DNA from: Cellvibrionales bacterium UBA4435
GTDB lineage: Bacteria > Pseudomonadota > Gammaproteobacteria > Pseudomonadales > Porticoccaceae
Reading direction: 5' to 3'
DNA: 64,000 nt
NCBI GenBank assembly: GCA_002390525.1
Contig: DGPR01000049.1
Location: forward strand, 1-64,000
This document shows, one piece after another, positions 20,579 through 29,848 of the stretch. Every line of letters starts with the position of its first letter. Position 1 is the first letter of the stretch. The position numbers and the translations under genes are program-made. The notes beneath the pieces were generated by a model, which saw only the letters and a program-made list of their open reading frames with translations, searched no databases and was not told the origin of the DNA.

Positions 20579-21166
20579 TTATTGAGCTTCTCCTTTTGCA
20601 ACTACAACCATCGCAGGGCGAACTAATCGACCATTTAATGTGTAGCCTTTTTGAAATACGTCTATAATCGTATTTGGAGCAACCGAGGGTTTCTCTAATA
20701 TGCTCATAGCTTGATGCAGATCAGGATTGAATATTTCACCTTCTGGATTGACTGAGATTATCTTTTGGCGCTCTAAAACATCTTGAAAGCTCTTAAGTGT
20801 AAGCTCAACGCCTTCAGCTAACAATTTAAGTTCACTTTTATTTTGGTCAATACTCCCAAGGGCGCGCTCGAGATTATCAACAACCGGCAATAACTCTGCC
20901 ACGAACTTATCTAAGGAGTACTTATGAGCATTTTGAACATCTCTCTCTGAGCGGCGAATAATGTTTTGCATTTCTGCCTGATTTCTAAGAGACTCATCTT
21001 GTGCTTCTGTTAATTGTTTAGAAAGAAGTTCAATCTCAGAACTTAAATCTAAATCTTTTTTAGCAGAAGAGCTTTTCGACTTACTCTTCTTTGTGTTTTT
21101 TGTTTTAGGTTTTTTTACTGGCTCGTCAGTTACTTCACTGGGTTCTTTATTTTTTTTTCCCGCCAC
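20579..21166 (-). CDS. grpE: Nucleotide exchange factor GrpE
   Basis: Releases ADP from DnaK and completes the Hsp70 cycle. The conserved core runs through AEMQNIIRRSERDVQNAHKY, FVAELLPVVDNLERAL and the beta domain INPEGE-like NPEGEIFNPDLHQAMS, VFQKGYTLNGRLVRPAMVVVAK. The N-terminal 50 residues are Lys/Ser-rich and disordered-looking. I place the start at GTG (21166-21164) because AAGGAG lies seven bases before it; the ATG at 21187 would put this site inside the coding region. Length is 195 residues. Confidence 0.93.
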   Translation of the reverse strand: MAGKKNKEPSEVTDEPVKKPKTKNTKKSKSKSSSAKKDLDLSSEIELLSKQLTEAQDESLRNQAEMQNIIRRSERDVQNAHKYSLDKFVAELLPVVDNLERALGSIDQNKSELKLLAEGVELTLKSFQDVLERQKIISVNPEGEIFNPDLHQAMSILEKPSVAPNTIIDVFQKGYTLNGRLVRPAMVVVAKGEAQ

Positions 21167-21254
21167 AGACAATCTCCTTAAGTACAAATTTTTTTATGAA
21201 TTAAAGAATTTATGAAAGATAGGTTTTCAAAAGCTTATCTTTCTGTATATTCAT

Positions 21255-21284
21255 ATATTGGGACACAGGAAAAAGTTTCAAGGG
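21255..21284 (-). promoter_or_regulatory. Sigma-32 (heat-shock) promoter for grpE-dnaK-dnaJ
   Basis: On the minus strand CCCTTGAAA (21284-21276) is followed after 13 bases by CCCAATAT (21262-21255). This is a near-consensus RpoH promoter about 90 bases upstream of the grpE start. It occupies the sequence that would be the 5' part of recN if recN began at 21258, which argues for the later recN start. Confidence 0.85.
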
Positions 21285-21350
21285 CAGACGCATCAGAAAA
21301 ATCTGTATAAAATTAATGTTATTATTTTTTTATTTAATTTGAGAATAATT

Positions 21351-23030
21351 TTGCTACAAACACTGGTTATTAAAAATTTTACTTTAGTTGAGTACTTAGA
21401 AGTAGATTTCAATAATGGTATGACTGCTCTCACAGGTGAGACTGGTGCAGGTAAATCATTAGTTGTTGACGCTCTTGCTATGGCTTTAGGTGATCGAGCA
21501 GATACGGACCAGGTCAGAAGGGCTGCTGATAAGTGCGAGGTATCAGCAATATTTGATATTAGGCAGGTTTCTTTAGCTAAGAGTTGGCTCAAAGCACATG
21601 ATTTTGATAATCAAGAATATGAGTGTGTGATACGAAGAGTGCTAACAAAAGAGGGTAGGTCTCGTGGGCATATTAATGGTCAGTCAGCTACGATGCAGCA
21701 GTTAAGAGGAATTGGTGAAACACTCATTGATATTCATAATCAGCATGAACATCAGTCGCTTTTGAGGCGAGAAACACATCGCTATATATTGGATAATTTT
21801 GCAAATTGCTCTGAATTATCGAGAAAAACAAAAAAGTTTCACCAAGAATGGGTTCGCGCTAGAAAGGAACTTGAAAAACTTAAAAACACAAATATAGAAT
21901 TAATTTCATCTAAAGATTTCTTATCTTTTCAGCTTCAGGAACTTGTAGAAATAAATATTTCTGAAGGAGAGCTCCAATCACTTGAGGAGGAACAAGCGTG
22001 TCTAGCAAATTCAGAATCAATAATTTCTGATTGCAATAAAGTACTTCAATTGTATTCAGAAGCAGAGAAATGTAATCTCGAAAAATTACTCAATGAATCT
22101 ATTCAGATTCTTCAAAAGATACCTGCTAAATCGAAATCTCTTGAAGAAGCGCATCGTTCTCTTACTAGCGCACAGATTGAAATTCAAGAATCTGGAAAAG
22201 AAATTCAGCAATACCTTAATAATTTTAATGCTGATCCAGAGGCACTTCATAAGGTAGAGAATAAACTTACCGAAATATACCAACTAGCAAGAAAGTATAA
22301 AATATCACCAGAGAATCTTTATTTAGAAAAGAAAAGTATTGAGGATGAGTTAAAGAAATTGTTAGTAAGTCACGATGAAGAGGATCGTCTTGAGCAAGAA
22401 ACAAAAAAATTATTTGCTGAATATTCGTTAGCTGCAAAAGAATTATCTGAAATAAGAACCAAAGCATCTATAAAAATTTCTTCAGATATAGAAAAGCAAT
22501 TAAAACTTTTATCTATGAATGGCGCACAATTTAACGTAAACCTTAATCCGATAACAAATAATGACCTCGGTGGGCGAGGTCAAGAGGAAGTTGAATTTCT
22601 TATTAGCACCAACCCTGGAGAGCCTTGCAAATCATTGGCACGAATTGCTTCAGGAGGAGAGCTATCTAGAATCAGTCTTGCTATCCAGGCGATAGCGGCA
22701 AAAAACTCCTCCATTCCAACACTCGTATTCGATGAGGTAGATGTTGGAATAGGTGGCGCTACTGCAGATATAGTTGGATCGATACTTCAAGATCTTGGTA
22801 GACTTGGACAAATTATATGTATTACCCATCAGCCACAAGTAGCCTCGAAAGCACACGACCATATGAAGGTAAGTAAAAATACAAAAGAAAATCTTACGTT
22901 TAGTAATATTGTTACTTTAAACGATTCTGAAAAATTAAATGAAATTGCGCGGATGCTAGGTGGGGTTGACATCACAGATGCTACTTTGGATCATGCAAAA
23001 GAGATGCTCTCATCTAATAAGAAAAATTGA
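21351..23030 (+). CDS. recN: DNA repair protein RecN
   Basis: SMC-like ATPase acting in double-strand-break repair. From the TTG at 21351 the protein is 559 residues, near the family norm of about 550: LQTLVIKNFTLVEYLEVDF, Walker A GETGAGKS around residue 36, a long coiled coil (about 150-370), the signature IASGGELSRISLAIQ and Walker B TLVFDEVDVGIGG. The frame is open upstream to 21258, but that part overlaps the grpE promoter, lacks homology and would add a low-complexity extension. A GAG seven bases before the TTG supports the choice. It abuts the convergent fur gene. Confidence 0.94.
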   Translation: MLQTLVIKNFTLVEYLEVDFNNGMTALTGETGAGKSLVVDALAMALGDRADTDQVRRAADKCEVSAIFDIRQVSLAKSWLKAHDFDNQEYECVIRRVLTKEGRSRGHINGQSATMQQLRGIGETLIDIHNQHEHQSLLRRETHRYILDNFANCSELSRKTKKFHQEWVRARKELEKLKNTNIELISSKDFLSFQLQELVEINISEGELQSLEEEQACLANSESIISDCNKVLQLYSEAEKCNLEKLLNESIQILQKIPAKSKSLEEAHRSLTSAQIEIQESGKEIQQYLNNFNADPEALHKVENKLTEIYQLARKYKISPENLYLEKKSIEDELKKLLVSHDEEDRLEQETKKLFAEYSLAAKELSEIRTKASIKISSDIEKQLKLLSMNGAQFNVNLNPITNNDLGGRGQEEVEFLISTNPGEPCKSLARIASGGELSRISLAIQAIAAKNSSIPTLVFDEVDVGIGGATADIVGSILQDLGRLGQIICITHQPQVASKAHDHMKVSKNTKENLTFSNIVTLNDSEKLNEIARMLGGVDITDATLDHAKEMLSSNKKN

Positions 23031-23444
23031 TTACAAAAGCTCATTTTTTCTCACATAAAGAACCAAGCTGTGAGAAATTAACTCAAATCCATTATCTTTT
23101 GCTATTTGTTTCTGTAGTTCTTCAATCTCATGGCTTTGAAATTCAATAACAGCGCCACTATTAACGTCAACCATATGATCGTGATGAATGCCACGTTCTA
23201 TTTCATAAACTGCAGGACCATTATCAAAATTATGACGTATAACAAGTCCTGATGACTCAAACTGTGTCAACACACGATAAACTGTAGCTATCCCAACATC
23301 TTCTCCAGCCTCAACTAATTGTCGATAAATATCATCAGCGCTAAGATGTGACTCTGCTGATTTCTCAAGAATATTTAAAATTTTTAATCTAGGAGCAGTT
23401 ACTTTTAACCCTGCAGCACGTAAATCTTGATTTTCATCACTCAT
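23031..23444 (-). CDS. fur: Ferric uptake regulator Fur
   Basis: Fe(II)-dependent repressor of iron-uptake genes and global regulator. The 137-residue protein has the winged-helix DNA-binding domain (LKVTAPRLKILNILEK, HLSADDIYRQL, GIATVYRVLTQFESSGLV) and the metal-binding HHDHM motif near residue 87. The protein contains no cysteine at all: the CxxC structural zinc site of E. coli Fur is replaced by DVNSG. Pseudomonas Fur also departs from the CxxC form. The fur-bamE divergent arrangement is conserved. A candidate Fur box elsewhere in the window lies upstream of the PuuD-like gene. Confidence 0.96.
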   Translation of the reverse strand: MSDENQDLRAAGLKVTAPRLKILNILEKSAESHLSADDIYRQLVEAGEDVGIATVYRVLTQFESSGLVIRHNFDNGPAVYEIERGIHHDHMVDVNSGAVIEFQSHEIEELQKQIAKDNGFELISHSLVLYVRKNELL

Positions 23445-23517
23445 TCTTTTTAAACCCTTCTATAGATAGCCTGTATTCTGTATTATTATCCTATAATATT
23501 ATCATGGAAATTTAATA

Positions 23518-23946
23518 ATGCGCCACATAAAGAAAATTTTGATTTATATAGCCGTCGCTGTGACAATATCTGGTTGCTCTAATTTTTCTATGCCCTCTAT
23601 ACCCAAGGTGCCAAAATTTGATGGAAGCTTTATTAAATTACCAAAGGTTCACAAAATCGATATACAGCAAGGTAATGTAATATCACAAGCCATGATTGAT
23701 CAATTAAAGCCTGGTATGACTAAAAATCAAGTTAAATATATTATGGGAACTCCACTCATTGCAGATACTTTCAATCAAAATCGTTGGGATTATTTTTATG
23801 GGCTAAAGCCAGCTGAGGGAAAAGAGGTCAGAGAAAGAATGGTTATTTTCTTTAAGGATGACAAGTTATCTATGTTGCGTGGAGACTATATGCCCAACGC
23901 GATCGAAATTGAAAGTCTGGATCAAGAAGTTAACTCAGCAGACTAA
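23518..23946 (+). CDS. bamE: Outer membrane protein assembly factor BamE (SmpA/OmlA)
   Basis: Lipoprotein subunit of the BAM complex that inserts beta-barrel proteins into the outer membrane. The 142-residue precursor has a lipoprotein signal with lipobox VTISGC (Cys20), a linker, and the SmpA/OmlA fold: [43 protein letters not shown], and [15 protein letters not shown]. It diverges from fur across 73 bases, the classical fur/omlA layout. A TATAAT sits at 23492-23497, upstream of the ATG. Confidence 0.95.
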   Translation: MRHIKKILIYIAVAVTISGCSNFSMPSIPKVPKFDGSFIKLPKVHKIDIQQGNVISQAMIDQLKPGMTKNQVKYIMGTPLIADTFNQNRWDYFYGLKPAEGKEVRERMVIFFKDDKLSMLRGDYMPNAIEIESLDQEVNSAD

Positions 23947-23988
23947 AGAGCATCATAGTTGATATAGAAAGTGCTTAAATTTTATATT

Positions 23989-24297
23989 CTAACTGCTTTT
24001 TGCACGAAGTCTTCTTATCTCCTTTGGATCTAGAATAAGAGGCCTGTATATTTCCACCCTGTCCATATTTTTCAGCACATACTCTTTTGGTGATTTTAAG
24101 CCTTTCGTACCGAAGCGTTTTCCAAATATCCCCATTTTTGCATTTTCAATATCTATATCCGAGAATTCATCAATAATACCAGAATTTTTTACTGCGTTGA
24201 ACGCAGTTGTTCCTAATGGAACCTGAAGCTCTATGATTTGCTGTCTTTCAGGTAATGCATAAGCAACTTCAACGAAAATATCACCTTTTATAGCCAT
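23989..24297 (-). CDS. rnfH: RnfH/UPF0125 (RatB) family ubiquitin-like protein
   Basis: Small beta-grasp protein of unsettled function, usually next to ratA. The 102-residue product shows IFVEVAYALPERQQIIELQV, GTTAFNAVKNSGI, VGIFG-like KMGIFGKRFG, and DRVEIYRPLILDPKEIRRLRA at the end, the most conserved part of the family. I choose the ATG at 24297, which overlaps the ratA stop as TGATG, over the TTG one codon earlier. Confidence 0.9.
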   Translation of the reverse strand: MAIKGDIFVEVAYALPERQQIIELQVPLGTTAFNAVKNSGIIDEFSDIDIENAKMGIFGKRFGTKGLKSPKEYVLKNMDRVEIYRPLILDPKEIRRLRAKSS

Positions 24298-24731
24298 CAA
24301 CCATAAACCTCTTTTGCTCTTGTTGAAAGTGCGTCAACAAGATTATTGGCTATTGATGTAAATAACTGGTTAGATACTAATCCTACAGAAAAACTACTAA
24401 ATTCGAATTCTAAATCTAAAGAAACTTTACAGGAATTTTTATCTAATTCTTTAAAGATCCACTCTCCCCTAAATTTACTAAACGGGCCTTTTTCTAAAGT
24501 CATACTTATTCGCTCTGGCTCGAATAAAATATTATGAGTTGTAAAGCTGTGCTGCAAAAAGCCTTTTTTTAGATCGAGTCTCGCAACCATAAAAGATTCA
24601 CCCTGCTCAATTATCTTAGAACCTATGCAGTTATTCATATAATCAGGGTAGCTCGTTACATCATTTACTATATCGAACATCTTTTGTGCTGAATATGACA
24701 ACAGGGTTGTTCGGTTAATGGATGTAGACAT
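24297..24731 (-). CDS. ratA: RatA/coenzyme Q-binding START-domain protein
   Basis: Family of SRPBCC (START-like) proteins: in E. coli called RatA, and related to the Coq10 ubiquinone-binding proteins. The product (144 residues) begins MSTSINRTTLLSYSAQKMFD, then IVNDVTSYPDYMNNC, and ends FTSIANNLVDALSTRAKEVYG, the typical C-terminal helix. The longer ORF to 24812 would overlap the upstream symporter gene; the ATG at 24731 forms a TAATG stop/start overlap with it and matches the family start. Its role (toxin-like ribosome effect or quinone handling) cannot be settled from sequence. Confidence 0.9.
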   Translation of the reverse strand: MSTSINRTTLLSYSAQKMFDIVNDVTSYPDYMNNCIGSKIIEQGESFMVARLDLKKGFLQHSFTTHNILFEPERISMTLEKGPFSKFRGEWIFKELDKNSCKVSLDLEFEFSSFSVGLVSNQLFTSIANNLVDALSTRAKEVYG

Positions 24732-26098
24732 TATGCAAACCTCGGATAAATGCCCATGACTAAAACAGCTATTACAGCTAAAGGTGAGATAAATTTTATG
24801 GCCCATTTCCAAGCAAAGAACAATCTAGGACTATCGGATAGTAACTGGTCTTCAACCATTTTTGACTTTATCTTCCATCCAATCAAGATTGCTACCAACA
24901 AACCCGATAGTGGAAGCATGATATTAGCAGTTATAAAATCTATTAATTCGAAAAAGTTGAATCCTGCAATTTTTTCTTCAGCCCAGATATTAAAAGAAAA
25001 AACACTTCCTAATCCAATAATCCATGCGATGAAACCTAAGGCTAGACTTGCCATCAATCTAGTACATTTTCTAGATTCTATTAAGTAAGCAATTGCAGGC
25101 TCAATCAAAGAGATTGAGGAACTCCATGCTGCTAGAGTGACTAAAACGAAAAATATAGTTCCGAAGATTAGGCCGCCAAGCATATTTCCGAAAGCTACTG
25201 GTAGACTTACAAACATTAATCCAGGGCCTGCGCTTGACTCAATACTCGGGTTTACAAAGACAATAGAAAAAATTACGAGCCCTGCAATTAATGCAACTAA
25301 GGTATCCAAAATACCCACCATCAAAACATTGGAAAAAACTCGGCTATCTGCTGGCATGTAGACCCCGTAGGTCATCATTGCCCCCATACCTATACTAAGT
25401 GTGAAAAAAGCATGCCCTAGTGCTACTAGTACAGCTTTCCAGCTTAGTGATTCAAAATTGAAACCAAATAAAAAACTAAAGGCTTTTGCAAGATCACCCT
25501 GCTGATATCCGAATATCAACAACCCAATCAATAAGATGAACAAAAGTGGCATTAGTATCTGAGCGGCGAGCCCTAAACCTTTGTTTATTCCAAAAATTAC
25601 AACGATGACTGTCATCAACATGAATAGTGACTGCCAGAAAATTAATTCATTTTTATTTTTTAGTAAATTATCAAAAATAAGACCTGCATTCTCTGCATTT
25701 ATATTATGGAAGGTTCCAGAAATCATATGCTCGATATAACTCAATGCCCAACCAGCAATAACTGCATAGTAAGATAAAATCAATAACCCTGCGGAGACTC
25801 CCATCCAGCCTATTATATTAAAACTTTTATGTGCATCTGAAGATTGAATCAAATCTCGAATGGTGTTGACTGGGCTTTTTTTGCCCATTCGGCCTAATGT
25901 TACTTCAGCCACCATAATTGGTAGAGCAATAATCACAATACAAAGAATATATACAATGACAAATGCACCGCCTCCATTTTCTCCAGCAATGTATGGAAAT
26001 TTCCAAATATTTCCTAAGCCAACAGCAGATCCAGCAGCTGCCAGAATAAATGTCCAACGACTAGACCATGATGCATGAAAGTTTTTAGTATTCTTCAA
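24731..26098 (-). CDS. Sodium-dependent transporter, SNF (neurotransmitter:sodium symporter) family
   Basis: Inner-membrane LeuT-fold Na+-coupled transporter, probably for an amino acid or similar small molecule; substrate not predictable here. The 455-residue protein has about 11-12 hydrophobic segments. The N-terminal signature WSSRWTFILAAAGSAVGLGN and IWKFPYIAGENGGGAFVIVY (Na+ and substrate sites of TM1/TM2) is textbook. The start is TTG (26098-26096) with AGGA six bases before. The stop overlaps the ratA start. Its coupling to ratA is unusual for a transporter and may just reflect compaction. Confidence 0.9.
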   Translation of the reverse strand: MKNTKNFHASWSSRWTFILAAAGSAVGLGNIWKFPYIAGENGGGAFVIVYILCIVIIALPIMVAEVTLGRMGKKSPVNTIRDLIQSSDAHKSFNIIGWMGVSAGLLILSYYAVIAGWALSYIEHMISGTFHNINAENAGLIFDNLLKNKNELIFWQSLFMLMTVIVVIFGINKGLGLAAQILMPLLFILLIGLLIFGYQQGDLAKAFSFLFGFNFESLSWKAVLVALGHAFFTLSIGMGAMMTYGVYMPADSRVFSNVLMVGILDTLVALIAGLVIFSIVFVNPSIESSAGPGLMFVSLPVAFGNMLGGLIFGTIFFVLVTLAAWSSSISLIEPAIAYLIESRKCTRLMASLALGFIAWIIGLGSVFSFNIWAEEKIAGFNFFELIDFITANIMLPLSGLLVAILIGWKIKSKMVEDQLLSDSPRLFFAWKWAIKFISPLAVIAVLVMGIYPRFA

Positions 26099-26239
26099 AA
26101 TAATTCCTGTGTGTTTAATAATTTAATTGTACCGATAAACTGCGCTCTTAAAAACTAGTCAAGCTATACTATTATTTCTTTATGTTGAAGTATAAGAAAA
26201 TTATAGGTGCTTTCACCATCAATCCTTATAATAATCATT

Positions 26240-26719
26240 ATGGAAAAAAAATCTAAGAACTCACAAAAAAATCTTATTATTGCGCAAAATAAAAAAGCAC
26301 GGCATGACTACTTTATTGAAGAAAAATTTGAGGCCGGTCTAGTCTTACAAGGTTGGGAGGTGAAAAGCTTAAGGGCTGGAAAAGGACAACTGACTGATAG
26401 CTTTGTATTGCTTCAAAATGGCGAGGCCTTTTTAATGGGAACCCATATAGCCCCATTAAATACAGCCTCAACCCACTATGTCGTAGATCCCGGAAGAAAT
26501 AAAAAACTTTTGCTAAGCAAAAAAGAACTTTCTAAACTATTTAATAGTGTTAACCAAAAAGGTCACACATGTATTGCCTTATCAATTTATTGGAAAGAGC
26601 ATATTATAAAGTGCGAAATCGCACTTGCAAAAGGTAAGCAGTCTCATGATAAAAGAGCCTCTGAAAAAGATCATGACTGGCAACGTCAGAAACAAAGAAT
26701 TATGAGGCATAATGTCTAA
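26240..26719 (+). CDS. smpB: SsrA-binding protein SmpB
   Basis: Binds tmRNA and delivers it to stalled ribosomes for rescue. The product of 159 residues from [11 protein letters not shown] has [35 protein letters not shown] (shown by its ARHDYFIEE and [11 protein letters not shown] cores), SDKRASEK-type [18 protein letters not shown], and a basic tail. I choose the ATG at 26240 over the frame's earlier start at 26207 because it fits the family length and N-terminus. tmRNA follows 132 bases downstream on the same strand, so both partners of trans-translation are adjacent. Confidence 0.95.
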   Translation: MEKKSKNSQKNLIIAQNKKARHDYFIEEKFEAGLVLQGWEVKSLRAGKGQLTDSFVLLQNGEAFLMGTHIAPLNTASTHYVVDPGRNKKLLLSKKELSKLFNSVNQKGHTCIALSIYWKEHIIKCEIALAKGKQSHDKRASEKDHDWQRQKQRIMRHNV

Positions 26720-26851
26720 TATGCGAAAAAAATGAGTTGTATCAGCTATCGATTTAGGTCATGTCATTATAATTTTGTATGGGTGCATGTGTCTTCTTAT
26801 CCAGTTATTTAAGCTATATCGCTTTCAAATGTGTTAAACTTATTTTGTTAC

Positions 26852-27227
26852 GGGGGCGTTCTGGATTCGACGCCGGTTACAAAACCTGTGGTGCATGCCG
26901 AGATGGTGACCAATCTCGTTAATCCAAAGTCGCAAACTATTAGTTGCCAACGACGACAACTACGCACTCGCCGCCTAAGAAACGGTAGGGAGCCATCTGA
27001 CTGGAGCCGTGCTTATGCGTCCAGAGTCTCTAGGGACTATCAGGTGTCATACTCATAAGATCGTGATGAAACTTGTCTGGGGTAGACTCACTAAAAACTT
27101 ACCGGAATCGTAATTTACGTACCCTGCCAGTCGGGTTGTCAATTATTAAATTAATGACTGAACTAAGCATGTAGAGCCTTCGGTAGAGGACTGACGGACG
27201 CGGGTTCAATTCCCGCCGCCTCCACCA
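26852..27227 (+). ncRNA. ssrA: tmRNA (SsrA) with tag ANDDNYALAA
   Basis: The 376-nt RNA has a tRNA-like end: 5' GGGGGCGTTCTGGATTCGAC pairs with 3' CGCCTCC-ACCA (encoded CCA), and the T-arm GGGTTCAATTCCC. The tag frame begins at GCC (26946) and reads ANDDNYALAA then TAA (26976-26978). This differs from the E. coli tag ANDENYALAA by one residue and keeps the ALAA degradation signal for ClpXP. Pseudoknot regions flank the tag as usual. A weak AT-rich stem-loop follows the 3' end. Confidence 0.97.
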
Positions 27228-27246
27228 AAATTTCACACGAAATTTT
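27227..27246 (+). terminator. Possible terminator after tmRNA
   Basis: AAAATTTC, loop ACAC, GAAATTTT directly overlaps the end of tmRNA and is followed by AAC. It is an 8-bp but very AT-rich stem; termination is plausible but weakly supported. Confidence 0.4.
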
Positions 27247-27307
27247 AACTAAAATCATTAAGCCGCCGAGTAACTGTATATTAGTTATGTGAAGAACCTC
27301 TGACAGA

Positions 27308-28987
27308 TTACTTAGGCCTATCTGTGACTGCTCCAGTGGAAGCAGAGCTTACTGTTTTCGCATATTTCGCGAGTAATCCTCTGGTATATCTTGGTGTAGG
27401 CTTTTGCCAGTTGTTCTTTCTCCTAGCCATTTCTGCATCACTGATATCAAGTGTAATCTCACTATTTTGAGCATCAATTGTAATATTATCGCCATTTTCT
27501 ACCAGCGCAATAGCCCCTCCTTCATATGCTTCAGGTGTGATGTGACCTACTACGAATCCCCTACTCCCTCCTGAAAAACGTCCGTCAGTTATGAGTGCGA
27601 CATCATTACCTAGCCCTTTGCCCATAATTGCAGAGGTGGGACTTAACATTTCTCGCATGCCGGGTCCGCCTCTCGGACCCTCGTAGCGAATTACGACTAC
27701 ATCGCCGGATACCACTTTTCCATCAATAATGGCGGAAAAGCCCTGCTCTTCTGAGTCATATACTTTGGCGGTACCAGTAAAACTTAAGCCTTCTTTGCCC
27801 GTGATTTTTGAAACCGCACCTTCAGGTGCTAAATTGCCGTTGAGTATCACCAGATGGCTGTCTTTTTTAATTGGCTTATCAAAGGGTAGGATAATATTTT
27901 GTCCTTGAGGATAATCGGTTACCCCAGCCAGGTTTTCGGCCATTGTTTTTCCTGTAACTGTCATAGAGTCACCGTGTAACATTCCAGCATCCAATAAACG
28001 CTTCATCAGTGGTTGAATTCCACCAATTTCAATTAATTCAGACATGAGATATTGACCGCTTGGACGCAAATCGGCAATCACTGGTGTTTTTTTACCGATA
28101 CGAACGAAATCCTCCAGTGTCACCTCAACCCCGATAGTGTCTGCCATTGCTATTAAGTGCAGCACTGCATTAGTAGAGCCTCCTAAGGTAATAGTAAGCG
28201 TAATTGCGTTTTCAAATGCCTTTTTTGTCATAATGTCAGATGGCTTGATATCATTTTCAAGCAAGTAAACAACAGCTTTTCCTGCATCGATACAGTCTTG
28301 TTTTTTGTTGCTTGAAACAGCATTTTGTGCGGAACTATTTGGCATACTCATGCCCAAAGCCTCAATCGCTGAGGCTAGTGTATTTGCCGTATACATGCCG
28401 CCGCAAGACCCAGGACCCGGGATCGCCGTTTTTTCAATATGCTCCAGCTGTGTAATAGGAATATCACCATTCGCATGACTACCTACAGCTTCAAATACAG
28501 AGACGATATCCGTATGGTTCTCTCCAGGTAAAATCGTCCCACCATATACAAAGATTGAAGGACGGTTCAAGCGCGCTAGGCCCATCAAACAACCAGGCAT
28601 ATTTTTATCGCAGCCACCAATAGCAATAATGCCGTCATGTCCCATGCCAGCCGAAACTGCCTCTATAGAATCGCAAATAACTTCACGTGATACTAAAGAA
28701 TACTTCATACCCTCTGTACCCATAGAGATGCCATCAGACATAGTGATAGTATTATAAATCACACTTTTGGCTCCAGCACTATCCACACCTTTACTCACTT
28801 CATCTGCTAGAGTATTAATATGCATGTTGCATGGTGTAACCATTGACCAAGTTGAGGCAATTCCCACCTGTGATTTTTTAAAATCATCATCACTAAATCC
28901 TACTGCTCTAAGCATAGAGCGACTGGGAGCCTGAGTTGGTCCGTCTACTATTTTTTGTGAATGTTTTCGTGATTTATCTTTACTCAT
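27308..28987 (-). CDS. ilvD: Dihydroxy-acid dehydratase
   Basis: Iron-sulfur enzyme that dehydrates dihydroxy acids to 2-keto acids in valine, leucine and isoleucine synthesis. From the ATG at 28987 it is 559 residues. Cluster and metal ligands lie in [21 protein letters not shown] (core GGCDKNMPG) and [14 protein letters not shown]; the latter form ([11 protein letters not shown]) is the [2Fe-2S]-type variant seen in many bacteria and plants rather than the E. coli form. [15 protein letters not shown] and [10 protein letters not shown] complete the C-terminal domain. The frame extends 11 codons upstream to a GTG at 29020, but the ATG fits the family better. Confidence 0.95.
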   Translation of the reverse strand: MSKDKSRKHSQKIVDGPTQAPSRSMLRAVGFSDDDFKKSQVGIASTWSMVTPCNMHINTLADEVSKGVDSAGAKSVIYNTITMSDGISMGTEGMKYSLVSREVICDSIEAVSAGMGHDGIIAIGGCDKNMPGCLMGLARLNRPSIFVYGGTILPGENHTDIVSVFEAVGSHANGDIPITQLEHIEKTAIPGPGSCGGMYTANTLASAIEALGMSMPNSSAQNAVSSNKKQDCIDAGKAVVYLLENDIKPSDIMTKKAFENAITLTITLGGSTNAVLHLIAMADTIGVEVTLEDFVRIGKKTPVIADLRPSGQYLMSELIEIGGIQPLMKRLLDAGMLHGDSMTVTGKTMAENLAGVTDYPQGQNIILPFDKPIKKDSHLVILNGNLAPEGAVSKITGKEGLSFTGTAKVYDSEEQGFSAIIDGKVVSGDVVVIRYEGPRGGPGMREMLSPTSAIMGKGLGNDVALITDGRFSGGSRGFVVGHITPEAYEGGAIALVENGDNITIDAQNSEITLDISDAEMARRKNNWQKPTPRYTRGLLAKYAKTVSSASTGAVTDRPK

Positions 28988-29186
28988 ATTCTGATCTTCA
29001 TTTTTATTTTGAATAAACACACTATATAAATGTATAAATAAATTACAATCTAAATTGATAAGTTTGTTTGCTCATAAGCCTTTCATCCTAAAATATCGCG
29101 AATTAATCTTGTTTTAAACAGTTAACTGCTTTTTTGAAGATAAATTTTCTTTGTAATACTTCCTTAAATTATTTACTCTTGCTGAT

Positions 29187-29825
29187 ATGGATTTCGATAA
29201 AAAAATATCATTTAAGCTTCCCGATGACGCCTTTGAGCGTATAGATGAAGAAGCTGATGAAAAATTTTATAAAATACCTCGATTTGTTGCGCATATTGAC
29301 TTCGGCGCAATAGATGCCGTGACAGATCTCTATCGAGAACATCTCCCAAAAACTGGCCATATCTTAGATCTTATGAGTAGTTTCTTTTCACATTTTCCAG
29401 ATGAAAATACATATAGCTCTGTAACAGGTTTAGGTATGAATGAAAGGGAGATGTTTCACAATAAACAGCTAGATGAATGGACTGTTCATAATCTAAATAC
29501 CGATCCTATCCTACCTTTTGAAGACAACCAGTTCGACGCAGGGGTAATTTGCGTCTCCATTGACTATTTAATTGATCCTTTGTCTGTTCTGAAAGATATG
29601 GGAAGAGTTTTAAAAAAAGGTGCGCCATTGGTTATATCTTTTTCAAATAGGTTTTTTGAATCAAAGGCAACCTCTGTATGGCTTCAATTAGACGAAGAAC
29701 AGCGTGCCTATCTAGTCAAATCATTTCTGGTTGACACCAAATGCTTTGAAGAAATAAAGCTCATTGATTGTTCTCCAGAATTTGGTGATCCCCTGTATGC
29801 TGCTATTGCCAAGAACATAGCCTAG
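29187..29825 (+). CDS. Class I SAM-dependent methyltransferase-like protein
   Basis: Predicted Rossmann-like methyltransferase of unknown substrate. The 212-residue protein has a weak motif I region (TGHILDLMSSFFSHFP), an acidic and charged stretch GLGMNEREMF where SAM ribose binding would be, then LPFEDNQFDAGVICVSIDYL (motif IV-like; core PFEDNQFDA) and the following VLKDMGRVLKKGAPLVISFSN. The motif I glycines are fewer than usual (LDLMSSF rather than LDxGxGxG), so activity is unproven. It has its own promoter region (166 bases) after ilvD, divergent, and is convergent with the HtrA-type protease. Confidence 0.75.
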   Translation: MDFDKKISFKLPDDAFERIDEEADEKFYKIPRFVAHIDFGAIDAVTDLYREHLPKTGHILDLMSSFFSHFPDENTYSSVTGLGMNEREMFHNKQLDEWTVHNLNTDPILPFEDNQFDAGVICVSIDYLIDPLSVLKDMGRVLKKGAPLVISFSNRFFESKATSVWLQLDEEQRAYLVKSFLVDTKCFEEIKLIDCSPEFGDPLYAAIAKNIA

Positions 29826-29848
29826 AGGTTTTTATCATCAAACTTTGG

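Noticed and set aside
21243-21258. SOS (LexA) box for recN
   Set aside because: CTGT with an eight-base spacer is followed by ATAT rather than ACAG; only half the palindrome is present.
26831-27058. 75-codon plus-strand ORF
   Set aside because: It lies over the 5' part of tmRNA; the only translated part is the ten-residue tag.
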